64,000 nucleotides of DNA. Origin: Nocardioides sp. Soil797. Its GTDB lineage: Bacteria; Actinomycetota; Actinomycetes; Propionibacteriales; Nocardioidaceae. The notes beneath the pieces were generated by a model. The model was not told the origin of the DNA. It saw only the letters and a list, made by a program, of their open reading frames with translations, and did not search any database. The first letter of the stretch is position 1; every line of letters starts with the position of its first letter. Below are positions 16,066-23,976 of the stretch, piece by piece. Location: contig LMSR01000004.1 of assembly GCA_001429555.1 (NCBI GenBank), forward strand, positions 27,987 through 91,986, in the 5' to 3' direction. The translations under genes and the position numbers were made by a program.

Positions 16066-16497
16066 TCAACTCTCCAGGTCGGTCTCGCACCCTTTGTCGC
16101 CGTACGTGTCCCACTGGCTCGACGTGCACTCGTCGGGCAGTGACTGCAGCAGCATGGCCACGGGGACCGGGACGAGGCACATCACCGCGAGCAGGATCAG
16201 TGTGATCGCGACCGAGCGCCGGCGCAGCCAGACCACCAGTGCCAGCACGAGCAGGAGGATCATCAGAGCCAGGGCGAAGTAGTGCCCCCGGACTCCCTCA
16301 TCCGTGCACATCAACCGCCCCTGCAGCGACGTGGGCGCTGCCACGGTGCCTTCGTCGTCGTACCCCGGGCAGTCCTCCCACATCATGAAGTAGGAGAGGA
16401 CCCAGACCAGGTAGCCGACGAACATGGCGGTGAGCGCCGCAAGCAGCAGGAGTACGTCGGCCAGCAAGCGGGGTCGGGCAGCCTCCGGGTGTGTCAT
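16066..16497 (-). CDS. Small membrane protein, three predicted TM helices
   Basis: 143 aa, unrecognised. Helix 1 about residues 14-38 (DVLLLLAALTAMFVGYLVWVL), an extracellular loop of 35 residues with three cysteines overall in the outside segments (CPGYDDEG, LMCTDEG), helix 2 about 74-90 (YFALALMILLLVLALVVWL), helix 3 about 95-117. The C-terminal tail has two further cysteines (DECTSSQ, GCETDLES), so disulfides between loop and tail are plausible. It converges on the MFS gene. No functional partner is evident. Confidence 0.65.
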   Translation of the reverse strand: MTHPEAARPRLLADVLLLLAALTAMFVGYLVWVLSYFMMWEDCPGYDDEGTVAAPTSLQGRLMCTDEGVRGHYFALALMILLLVLALVVWLRRRSVAITLILLAVMCLVPVPVAMLLQSLPDECTSSQWDTYGDKGCETDLES

Positions 16498-16590
16498 GTG
16501 CAGGGCCCTACCCCGGTCGAAGGTCGTTCATGCCTGGCACCGGTTCCGTGAAACCGCGTCATGGTTCGGCCGCCACGCCGTTCCTTGGTC

Positions 16591-16710
16591 ATGACACAGA
16601 AGATTCGGGAGAGCCAGGTCGTCGCCGTACTCCAGCGTGAGCGACTGATCCTGGGCGGACTCGTGGCCAACGCCAGCGCCGTCGCGATGGTGGTCGTGCA
16701 CCGGGGCTGA
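16591..16710 (+). CDS. Possible 39-aa small protein in the 16498-16782 gap
   Basis: An ATG-started frame of 39 codons ending TGA, giving MTQKIRESQVVAVLQRERL and then a hydrophobic ILGGLVANASAVAMVVV segment. A charged helix plus one short membrane-like helix is a sensible small-protein layout, but there is no convincing RBS (TTGGTC precedes the ATG) and no family match. It is the only candidate gene in the 285-bp interval between the membrane protein and the alcohol dehydrogenase; the rest of the interval shows only the TATCGT promoter of the dehydrogenase (16771-16776). Confidence 0.2.
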   Translation: MTQKIRESQVVAVLQRERLILGGLVANASAVAMVVVHRG

Positions 16711-16782
16711 GCCTGCCCTCCCCGGCCCAGCAGGCCTTGCCTCGCACCCTGCCACCCTTTTCGACGGCGATATCGTGGCGGC

Positions 16783-17829
16783 ATGCCCACCACGACTGCA
16801 CTGCAAGCCGCCACCGCGGGAGCCCCCTTCGAGGTCGCCGAGGTCCCCGTGCGCGACCTGCGCGACGACGACATCCTGATCGACATCAAGTTCGCCGGCA
16901 TCTGCCACTCCGACATCCACCAGGTGCGTGAGGAGTGGGGCAAGGCGATCTTCCCGATGGTCCCCGGTCACGAGATCGCCGGCATCGTCGCGGCGGTCGG
17001 CGACGGCGTCACCAAGCACAAGGTCGGCGACCGGGTCGGAGTCGGTTGCATGGTCGACTCGTGCGGTGAGTGCGAGTACTGCAAGGACGGCGAGGAGCAG
17101 TTCTGCACCAAGGGTGCCGTGATGACCTACAACGGCCGCGGCTACGACGGTGAGGAGACCAAGGGCGGCTATGCCCAGCAGGTCGCGGTCTCCGAGCGGT
17201 TCGCCTGCTCGATCCCCGAGGGGGTCGGCCTCGACGAGGCGGCGCCACTGCTCTGCGCCGGTATCACCACCTGGGCGCCGTTGAGGCGTTGGGGCGTCGG
17301 CCCCGGCTCGAAGGTGGCCGTGGTCGGCCTGGGCGGCCTGGGCCACATGGGCGTGAAGTTCGCCGTCGCGATGGGCGCCGAGGTCACCGTGCTCTCGCGC
17401 AGCGACGCGAAGGCCGACGACAGCCTGGCGCTGGGGGCGACCGCACACGTGGCGACCGCCGATCCGCTGAAGCTGAAGAAGCTGCGCGGCACCTTCGACG
17501 TCGTGCTCAACACCGTCTCGGCCGACCTCGACCTCAACCACTACATCGCGCTGCTCAAGCCGATGGGCACGCTGGCCAACGTGGGCATGCCACCGGCGCC
17601 GTACTCGATCCGACCGAGCTCGGTCATCCAGGGCTCTCGCGTGGTAGCCGGGTCCAACATCGGTGGCATCCAGGACACCCAGGACATGCTCGACTTCTGC
17701 GCCGAGAAGGGCATCGGTGCCTCGATCGAGACGATCGCTGCCACCGACGTCGATGCGGCGTACGAGCGGGTGGTCGCCGGTGACGTGCGCTACCGGTTCG
17801 TGATCGACACGGCCACCATCAAGGCCTGA
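16783..17829 (+). CDS. Zinc-dependent NAD(P) alcohol dehydrogenase (AdhC/YahK type)
   Basis: 348 aa medium-chain dehydrogenase. Catalytic zinc ligands C41 and H42 (GICHSD) and H63-E64 (PGHEIAG); structural zinc cysteines in CGECEYCKDGEEQFC (about 96-110). NAD(P) binding by VAVVGLGGLGHMGVKFA (about 180-196). The TYNGRGYDGEETKGGYAQ segment is characteristic of the cinnamyl-alcohol-dehydrogenase/YahK/mycobacterial AdhC branch, which reduces a broad range of aldehydes with NADPH. Monocistronic; TATCGT at 16771-16776 is 6 nt upstream of the ATG, giving a leaderless start. Confidence 0.88.
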   Translation: MPTTTALQAATAGAPFEVAEVPVRDLRDDDILIDIKFAGICHSDIHQVREEWGKAIFPMVPGHEIAGIVAAVGDGVTKHKVGDRVGVGCMVDSCGECEYCKDGEEQFCTKGAVMTYNGRGYDGEETKGGYAQQVAVSERFACSIPEGVGLDEAAPLLCAGITTWAPLRRWGVGPGSKVAVVGLGGLGHMGVKFAVAMGAEVTVLSRSDAKADDSLALGATAHVATADPLKLKKLRGTFDVVLNTVSADLDLNHYIALLKPMGTLANVGMPPAPYSIRPSSVIQGSRVVAGSNIGGIQDTQDMLDFCAEKGIGASIETIAATDVDAAYERVVAGDVRYRFVIDTATIKA

Positions 17830-17842
17830 CAGGGGCCACGGC

Positions 17843-18259
17843 TCAGAGGTGGTCGGGGACGATGAAGGCGTCCGGGTCCTGACGGATCGGCATCGCCTTC
17901 ACCCCGGCCTCGACCATGGCGGCCGTGCCCTTGGTCAGCGCCTGCTGCTTGCGGCGGGACAGCCCGTCCCACGCGCCCGGCTGGCGGTGGTCCATCAGCT
18001 TGCGGGTGCCCTCGACCGAGGCTTCGGCGTACTCCTCGGCGGTGAACTGGGGCGTGGAGCCGACGGTCGGGCGCTCCGGCAGCGCGATCAGGGCAGTCAG
18101 GATCATCTCGCCTGCGGCTGCTCGATGGTGGTACTTGTCGATCTTGGCCAGCTCGCGCCAGGCCTCGTCGTGGTTGCGCTTCAGCGGACGCGATGCCCGG
18201 AACAGCAACTGGCCGACAGCATCGACGGCCGCCGTCATCTCCCGTTCGGTGAACTTCAT
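17843..18259 (-). CDS. Conserved hypothetical protein
   Basis: 138 aa from MKFTEREMTAAVDAVG (ATG 18259; a start four codons earlier is possible). The sequence is soluble and mostly helical: two charged helices, a segment RPTVGSTPQFTAEEYAEAS and a Lys-rich part (SRRKQQALTKGTAAMV), ending in PIRQDPDAFIVPDHL. I do not recognise a domain. It converges on the alcohol dehydrogenase gene with stops 13 bp apart and is divergent from the small alarmone synthetase (starts about 52 bp apart). Confidence 0.6.
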   Translation of the reverse strand: MKFTEREMTAAVDAVGQLLFRASRPLKRNHDEAWRELAKIDKYHHRAAAGEMILTALIALPERPTVGSTPQFTAEEYAEASVEGTRKLMDHRQPGAWDGLSRRKQQALTKGTAAMVEAGVKAMPIRQDPDAFIVPDHL

Positions 18260-18311
18260 GGCACCAGTCAACCAGTCCTCCGGGTGTGGAGTGGCTCCCT
18301 ATCATCGAAGC

Positions 18312-18980
18312 GTGAGCCTCGAATCCCTCGGCAGCCTCCCGAACATGCAGGACATCCAGCAGCTGCATGCCCGACTGACCCGCATGCTCATGGAGTACAA
18401 GTTCGGCATCGACGAGGTCACCACGAAGATCGAGATCCTGCAGGAGGAGTTCACGCACCTCCACGAGTACAACCCGATCGAGCACGTGTCGTCGAGGGTC
18501 AAGTCTCCGGAGAGCATCTACGCCAAGATCCAGAAGCGTGGCTTCGACCCGTCGATGGAGTCGATCCGTGACAACGTCACCGACATCGCGGGCGTGCGGG
18601 TCTCCTGCAGCTTCACCTCCGACGTCTATCGGGTCTTCGAGATGCTCAGCTCCCAGTCGGACCTCACCGTGCTGGAGGTCGAGGACTACATCCGTGACCC
18701 GAAGCCGAACGGCTACCGCAGCCTGCACTCGTTGATCTCCATCCCGGTGCATCTCTCGGACCGGGTCGTCGACGTGACCGTCGAGCTGCAGCTGCGCACC
18801 GTGGCGATGGACTTCTGGGCCAGCCTCGAGCACAAGATCTACTACAAGTACCAGACCGACGTCCCCGCCCAGCTGCTCGACGAGCTGAAGAGCGCCGCCG
18901 AGACGGCGGCCAGCCTCGATGCCCAGATGGAGCGGCTGCACAGGCAGACCCATCGGCTCGACGGCAGCATCGACGTCTGA
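18312..18980 (+). CDS. Small alarmone synthetase (RelA/SpoT synthetase domain)
   Basis: 222 aa from GTG 18312. Only the (p)ppGpp synthetase domain is present, without hydrolase, TGS or ACT domains, as in RelQ/RelP-type small alarmone synthetases that transfer pyrophosphate from ATP to GTP or GDP. Motifs: SIRDNVTDIAGVRVSC, YIRDPKPNGYRSLHSLI (GYRSLH is the canonical GTP-binding motif) and VELQLRTVAMDFWASLEHKI. An N-terminal helical extension and a C-terminal helix (DELKSAAETAASLDAQMERL) would support oligomerisation. TATCAT at 18300-18305 lies 6 nt before the GTG. It joins a second RelA/SpoT-domain gene 9 kb downstream. Confidence 0.88.
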   Translation: MSLESLGSLPNMQDIQQLHARLTRMLMEYKFGIDEVTTKIEILQEEFTHLHEYNPIEHVSSRVKSPESIYAKIQKRGFDPSMESIRDNVTDIAGVRVSCSFTSDVYRVFEMLSSQSDLTVLEVEDYIRDPKPNGYRSLHSLISIPVHLSDRVVDVTVELQLRTVAMDFWASLEHKIYYKYQTDVPAQLLDELKSAAETAASLDAQMERLHRQTHRLDGSIDV

Positions 18981-19018
18981 CCCAATGAGACCCCGGGGCT
19001 GGGGCGTACGACGACAGC

Positions 19019-19603
19019 TCAGCGCTGCTGCCACTCCTCGCGCAGGATCGCGTAGAGCAGCCCGTCCTTCCACTCGCCAGAGCGGTGCAGTGAGTCCTTG
19101 CGGGTGTGGGCTTCGCGGCGCATCCCCAGGCGCTCCATCAGCCTCCACGAGGCAGTGTTCTCGGCGAAGCACTCGGCCGTGATGCGGCGCAACTCGAGCT
19201 GCTCGAAGCAGGCCGTGATCAGTGCCTCCACCGCTTCCGTGGCATAGCCGCGGCCGCTGTGGGCGGGATCCAGCGTCCACCCCAGCTCGGCCTGGGTGCC
19301 GACGGCCTGTTCGCGCACCTCCACCTGGGACCACGGGTCGTTCACGTGCAGCATCAGGTCGCCGATCACCTGGAGGTCTCGCTCGATGACCAGGGTCAGG
19401 TCGAGGGAGGACGGCCGCCGGAACAGGTCGACGTACTCGTCGTGGTCGACGGCGGCGCGGGTGATCCAGTTGTTGACCTCGGGCAGTCGGCGGAACGGCC
19501 ACGTGGTCTCGGCGTCCTCCCACTCCGCCGGGCGGATCAGCAGTCGCTCGGTCAGCAGTGGCCATTCCATGCGGTCGAAGACGCGATCCATGACAGCCAT
19601 CAT
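19019..19603 (-). CDS. RimJ/RimL-type GNAT acetyltransferase
   Basis: 194 aa at the longest; ATGs at 19603, 19600 and 19591 are all possible. It opens with LLTERLLIRPAEWEDAETTWPFRR, the typical start of RimJ/RimL/SpeG-like proteins, and motif A is WTLDPAHSGRGYATEAVEAL (about 112-131), followed by LRRITAECFAENTASWRLMERLGMRRE. Such enzymes acetylate N-terminal amines of ribosomal proteins, or antibiotics and metabolites. The stop lies close to the small alarmone synthetase gene on the other strand (convergent). Confidence 0.82.
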   Translation of the reverse strand: MMAVMDRVFDRMEWPLLTERLLIRPAEWEDAETTWPFRRLPEVNNWITRAAVDHDEYVDLFRRPSSLDLTLVIERDLQVIGDLMLHVNDPWSQVEVREQAVGTQAELGWTLDPAHSGRGYATEAVEALITACFEQLELRRITAECFAENTASWRLMERLGMRREAHTRKDSLHRSGEWKDGLLYAILREEWQQR

Positions 19604-19649
19604 GCCGACCCCGGCAACTCATTTCCCGGGTGCTGACATGATCAGGGTC

Positions 19650-21497
19650 ATGCGCACCCTCGCTGTTCTCGGCAGCTCGCTGTTGTTGCTCGTGCCGACC
19701 GCGTGCTCGCAGGGCGGTGATGAGGACGACGCCCAGAGCGTCGCCGATGCGCTGGCCGCGGGCCTCTCGGCGAAGAAGCTGGACGACGTCCCGTTCACGG
19801 GAGCCGACCCGGCGGACGAGTTCACGGAGACCATCGGTGAGCTCGACTGGGCCCCGGTGAAGGTGAGCGCTGCCGACCCCGAGGTCGATGGTGACCGGGG
19901 CACGGTCTCGCTGACCTGGAAGTGGGACGTCAAGGGCAACGAGTGGACGTATCGCTCGAAGGCCGCGCTGGCCAAGGAAGGCGACGACTGGAAGGTGGTC
20001 TGGACGCCCTCCGTCGTCGAGCCGTCGCTCAAGGACGGCGAGGTGATCGAGGTCGACACCCTCCACCCCGAGCGCGGTGCCATCGTCGGCCCCCACAACA
20101 CCCCGATCGTGGTCCGTCGCGACGTCGTGAAGCTCGGTCTCGACAAGTCGACGCTGACCAGGAAGCAGGAGCTGGTCTCCGCGCGCGCCATCGCGAAGGT
20201 GCTCGACATCGACGGTGCCGCCTTCGTGAAACGGGTGAAGGCGACCGGCGAGAAGGCCTTCGTCGAGGCCCTGGTGCTGCGCAAGGAGGACGCGGCGAAC
20301 CTGCCCCCGACGTACGGCGAGAACAAGGGCGCGGTCGCGATCCCCGCCACCTTGCCGCTGGCACCGACCAAGGAGTTCGCGGCGCCGATCCTGGGCTCGG
20401 TGGGCGAGGCCACCGCGGAGCTGATCAAGAAGTCCGAGGGGCGGCTCAGTGCCGGTGACCTGACCGGTCTCTCCGGGCTCCAGGGACGGTACGACGAACA
20501 GCTGGCGGGAACGTCCGGCATCCAGATCGAGGCGGTCAAGGGCAAGGGCACGGAGCGGGAGCTCTTCGCGACCGAGCCGGTCAACGGCGACGACCTGCGC
20601 CTCACCCTCGACAACGACCTGCAGCTCAAGGCCGAGCAGATCCTCTCAGCGACCAAGCCAGCCAGCGCGATCGTGGCGCTCGACCCGAAGACGGGCAACA
20701 TCCTGGCCGCCGCCAGTGGGCCCGGCTCGAAGGGCATCAACACCGCCACCTATGGGCAGTACGCGCCCGGCTCGACGTTCAAGGTGGTCACCGCGCTCGC
20801 ACTGCTGCGCAAGGGCCTGACTCCCGACTCGACCGTGCCATGCACCGCGACCCTGTCCGTCGACGGCAAGGCGTTCAAGAACTACGACGACTACCCGTCC
20901 TCGCACGTGGGCGACATTCCGTTCCGGGACGCCTTTGCCCAGTCCTGCAACACCGCCTTCATTGCTGAGCGTGAGCGCCTGGGCAAGGACGACCTCGCGG
21001 AGGCTGCTGCCGCGCTCGGCCTCGGGGTCGACCACGACCTGGGCTTCCCGGCGTACTTCGGACAGGTGCCCGAGGCGGCCAGCGAGACGGAGAAGGCAGC
21101 CGACCAGATCGGTCAGGGCAAGGTGCTGGCATCGCCGATGGCGATGGCGACGGTGGCCGCCTCCGTGCGCTCGGGCCACACCGTGCTGCCGCGGCTGATC
21201 AAGGATCACGACGTCGACCAGGTCGAGCCCGACGTGCCGCTCACGTCGAAGGAAGCTGGCCAATTGCGTGCGCTGATGCGGGGTGTGGTCACCGACGGCT
21301 CGGGCTCGTTCCTCGCAGGTGTCCCGGGTGAGGTGATGGCCAAGACCGGCACCGCTGAGTACGGCACCGGCACTCCGTTGCCCACCCACACGTGGATGAT
21401 CGCCTCGACCGACAAGCTCGCTGTTGCGGTCTTCGTCGAGACGGGTCAGTCCGGATCCGCCACGGCCGGTCCGCTGCTGGAGCGGTTGCTGGGGTGA
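19650..21497 (+). CDS. Class B penicillin-binding protein (lipoprotein, MecA_N-like)
   Basis: 615 aa from ATG 19650. The signal MRTLAVLGSSLLLLVPTAC gives a lipobox at Cys19, unusual for class B PBPs that are normally membrane-anchored by a helix. Residues about 25-145 resemble the NTF2-like MecA_N domain; a dimerisation domain follows, and the transpeptidase domain (about 330-615) has SxxK S375-K378 (PGSTFKVV), SxN S432 (QSCNTAF) and KTG 565-567 (AKTGTAEYG). It crosslinks peptidoglycan stem peptides. A MecA_N domain can accompany low beta-lactam affinity. The gene is monocistronic and followed by intergenic repeat copy A. Confidence 0.88.
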   Translation: MRTLAVLGSSLLLLVPTACSQGGDEDDAQSVADALAAGLSAKKLDDVPFTGADPADEFTETIGELDWAPVKVSAADPEVDGDRGTVSLTWKWDVKGNEWTYRSKAALAKEGDDWKVVWTPSVVEPSLKDGEVIEVDTLHPERGAIVGPHNTPIVVRRDVVKLGLDKSTLTRKQELVSARAIAKVLDIDGAAFVKRVKATGEKAFVEALVLRKEDAANLPPTYGENKGAVAIPATLPLAPTKEFAAPILGSVGEATAELIKKSEGRLSAGDLTGLSGLQGRYDEQLAGTSGIQIEAVKGKGTERELFATEPVNGDDLRLTLDNDLQLKAEQILSATKPASAIVALDPKTGNILAAASGPGSKGINTATYGQYAPGSTFKVVTALALLRKGLTPDSTVPCTATLSVDGKAFKNYDDYPSSHVGDIPFRDAFAQSCNTAFIAERERLGKDDLAEAAAALGLGVDHDLGFPAYFGQVPEAASETEKAADQIGQGKVLASPMAMATVAASVRSGHTVLPRLIKDHDVDQVEPDVPLTSKEAGQLRALMRGVVTDGSGSFLAGVPGEVMAKTGTAEYGTGTPLPTHTWMIASTDKLAVAVFVETGQSGSATAGPLLERLLG

Positions 21498-21538
21498 GCC
21501 ACTCCCGCGTGTGACGAGGGGCGTCGCCGTACGCCGGT

Positions 21539-21610
21539 GCACTTGTGCGGTGGTGTTGACGATTTCGGGCGTCACAGCACGTGTTGAGCGACCATAACCC
21601 CGCGTTACTC
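21539..21610 (+). repeat. 72-bp dispersed intergenic repeat, copy A
   Basis: Begins GCACTTGTGCGG, ends CCCCGCGTTACTC. It lies between two convergent genes (stop at 21497, stop at 21629). Compared with copies C and D the stem arm GTGCTGT is GTGGTGT here, giving one mismatch in the hairpin. The 5' palindrome GCACTTGTGC and the 3' AACCCCGCGTTACT block are intact. Confidence 0.88.
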
Positions 21611-21628
21611 CCGGAAAATGGGTGAGAG

Positions 21629-22606
21629 TCAGCGGTTGTTGGCGCTGAAGTGCTGGTAGTCCTTCAGGCTGCTCCAGGCGCCGCCCCAACCCCAACCGAT
21701 CCGGGCGAAGGCGCGCACCACCGGCCCGGACGCGGTGATCATGCCCGGGCGTACGTCGCCCCGGTCGAGGTAGGAGCCGGCCAGCTCGGGGAGCACCAGA
21801 TCCCCTTTCAGATAGGGGTTCTGGAAGGGGTTGAGGTCGATCGCCAGGCCATACGCATGCTGGCTGTACGACGAGCCGCCGGTCGTCGCGCGACAGTTGA
21901 AGGCGCCGGTGCCGTTGCCGTCCCCGGTGGGGGCGGCATCCCGTTCCGCGACGGTGGTGATCGTCATCTGCTCCATCGGGAAGTCGTCGTCCCACAGGTC
22001 GTGGAAGACCTGCACCAGTTGCTTGTCGACGGAGCTGTTCACCAGGAGCTCGCCGGTGTGGCGGCGCCCGTCGAAGCCACGGAAGGTCAGCCGGATCCAG
22101 GAGAGTTCGTCGGCCGCGACCGGGCATCCGGGAGCCCAGGTTGATCGCCGGATCACCTGTGCTGGTGCGGGATCTGAGATCACGGCCCTGAAGCCCTTGC
22201 CGGGAAGCATCGGGACCGAGTCGGACAACGTGAACCGGCGGATGCGCAGGACCTTCGGTGTCGGTCGCTGTTCGCCGTACCCGTCGGGAGTGGTGGGCAG
22301 CACCCGCGTGCCGAGCCAGGGCGGAGGCACCGTGCCGGGTGCCGGCGCGGGCGTTGAGGGCGTGGTGGGAGCCGTCGGCGTCGAGGTGCCCGGCGTGCTG
22401 GGGTCAGGGCCGGGCCTGGACGGCATGGTCTGCGCCGAGATCGACGATGTGGGGCGACCCAGTGGCGTCTCGGACTGCCGGTCGCCCGAGCACCCCGCCA
22501 GCCACCCCGCCAGCCCGGCCGCCAGGGCGACAGCCAAGCAGCCGGTCGGCGCAAGGATTCGGCAGCGGGCCCGCCATGCAGGCAGTCGATCCCGGTTCCG
22601 ATGCAT
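21629..22606 (-). CDS. D-alanyl-D-alanine carboxypeptidase-like lipoprotein (M15)
   Basis: 325 aa from ATG 22606, with TATTCT (complement of 22613-22618) 6 nt upstream. Lipoprotein signal with lipobox LAGC (Cys39), then a Pro/Thr/Ser linker (about 60-105), then a peptidase_M15-type domain (about 200-325). The zinc ligands are suggested by SYSQHAYGLAIDLNP (H and D of the SxHxxGxAxD motif) and a late His in LKDYQHFSANNR. VanY/M15 enzymes remove the terminal D-Ala of peptidoglycan precursors. It converges with the penicillin-binding protein gene, so two wall enzymes sit together. Confidence 0.82.
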   Translation of the reverse strand: MHRNRDRLPAWRARCRILAPTGCLAVALAAGLAGWLAGCSGDRQSETPLGRPTSSISAQTMPSRPGPDPSTPGTSTPTAPTTPSTPAPAPGTVPPPWLGTRVLPTTPDGYGEQRPTPKVLRIRRFTLSDSVPMLPGKGFRAVISDPAPAQVIRRSTWAPGCPVAADELSWIRLTFRGFDGRRHTGELLVNSSVDKQLVQVFHDLWDDDFPMEQMTITTVAERDAAPTGDGNGTGAFNCRATTGGSSYSQHAYGLAIDLNPFQNPYLKGDLVLPELAGSYLDRGDVRPGMITASGPVVRAFARIGWGWGGAWSSLKDYQHFSANNR

Positions 22607-22658
22607 GCCGTCAGAATACGACCGGCCGGATGGTCGGATCGCTGCGATGATGGGCATC

Positions 22659-23927
22659 ATGGATGCAGGTGGACAGCCGTCGCAGTGGGCCCTGCGCCCC
22701 GCGCAACCGGATGATCTCGACGCGATCGTCGAGCTTCGCGCCACGGTGATGCGACCGGACCTGGAACGGCTCGGACGCTTCGACGAGACCCGGGTGCGGC
22801 AACGGCTGCGAGACTCCTTCGCGCCCGAGCACACCTGGGTGATCGAGGTCGAGGACGACTTCGTCGGGTGCATCGCGTTGCGGCCGGAGGACGGCGGTCC
22901 CTGGTTGGAGCACTTCTACGTCGACCCCAGGATCCAGGGCCGCGGGCTCGGGTCGGCGGTCCTGGAGTCGGTGCTGGCGCGCACCGATGCCGACGGCCGC
23001 AGGGTCCGGGTCAACGTCCTCCAGGGCAGCGACGCCCGGCGGCTCTACGAGCGCCACGGGTTCGTGGAGCAGTCACAGGACCCGATCGACATCTGGATGG
23101 CGCGAGAACCGGGCGGCACGATGTCCGACCTCGTGGCCCGGCTGCGCGCGGCAGGGTGTGTGTACGCCGAGGAGGAGGCCGCGATCCTCCTGGAGGCGGC
23201 CGGCGGGGCAGCAGCCGGCGACCTCGAGGCGCTCGTCGCACGGCGGGTGGCCGGTGAGCCACTCGAGCACGTCGTGGGGTGGGCGGAGTTCTGCGGTCTG
23301 AGGGTGGGTGTGGCCGACGGGGTGTTCGTGCCGCGTCGACGCACGGAGCAGCTGGTCGAGCTCGCCGCGGCCAGCGCACCGGAGGCCAAGGTCGTCGTCG
23401 ACCTGTGTTGTGGATCCGGTGCGTTGGGGATGGCCTTCCGTGCCCGGGTGCCCGTCGACGAGCTGCACGCGGCCGACGTGGATCCCGTGGCGGTGGCCTG
23501 TGCGCGGCGCAACCTTGGTCTCGAGATGGTTCCTGACACTCGTTCCTCAGCTCGCTCCTCAGCCACCGTCGGGGCGGCCCAGGTGCACCAGGGCGATCTG
23601 TTCGAGGCATTGCCCGGCGAGCTGCGCGGGCGGGTCGACGTACTCCTGGCCAACACGCCGTACGTCCCGAGCGACGAGATCGACTTCCTGCCGGGCGAGG
23701 CCCGCGACCACGAGCCGCGAGTCACGCTCGACGGCGGCAAGGACGGGCTGGACGTCGCCCGACGGGTCGTCGACGGTGCCGGGGAGTGGCTGGCGCCCGG
23801 CGGCTGGGTGTTCATCGAGGCCAGCGACCACCAGGCAGCCAAGCTACGTGCGCACATGGTGGGCTGCGGGTTGCGGGCGGTCGTCGACGAGTCCGTGGTC
23901 GCGGGGCAGCGACCCGAAGAACGGTGA
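22659..23927 (+). CDS. GNAT domain fused to PrmC-like N5-glutamine methyltransferase
   Basis: 422 aa from ATG 22659 (ATGs at 22647 and 22650 are alternatives; a GATGAT box 7 nt upstream favours 22659). Residues 10-150 are an acetyltransferase (RPAQPDDLDAIVELR, motif A DPRIQGRGLGSAVLESVL). Residues about 155-422, starting at an internal Met (MSDLVARLRAAG, 23121), form a HemK/PrmC-type methyltransferase: VVVDLCCGSGALGMAF for SAM binding and LLANTPYVPSDEIDF, where NTPY replaces the usual NPPY, as in the PrmC-related subfamily of actinobacteria. There is no stop between the halves, so this is a true fusion or the second half also uses the internal start. Confidence 0.78.
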   Translation: MDAGGQPSQWALRPAQPDDLDAIVELRATVMRPDLERLGRFDETRVRQRLRDSFAPEHTWVIEVEDDFVGCIALRPEDGGPWLEHFYVDPRIQGRGLGSAVLESVLARTDADGRRVRVNVLQGSDARRLYERHGFVEQSQDPIDIWMAREPGGTMSDLVARLRAAGCVYAEEEAAILLEAAGGAAAGDLEALVARRVAGEPLEHVVGWAEFCGLRVGVADGVFVPRRRTEQLVELAAASAPEAKVVVDLCCGSGALGMAFRARVPVDELHAADVDPVAVACARRNLGLEMVPDTRSSARSSATVGAAQVHQGDLFEALPGELRGRVDVLLANTPYVPSDEIDFLPGEARDHEPRVTLDGGKDGLDVARRVVDGAGEWLAPGGWVFIEASDHQAAKLRAHMVGCGLRAVVDESVVAGQRPEER

Positions 23928-23976
23928 CGTGGACAGGCCATTGTGACCGGTGCCACTCCGGCCTAGTCTCCGAGAG

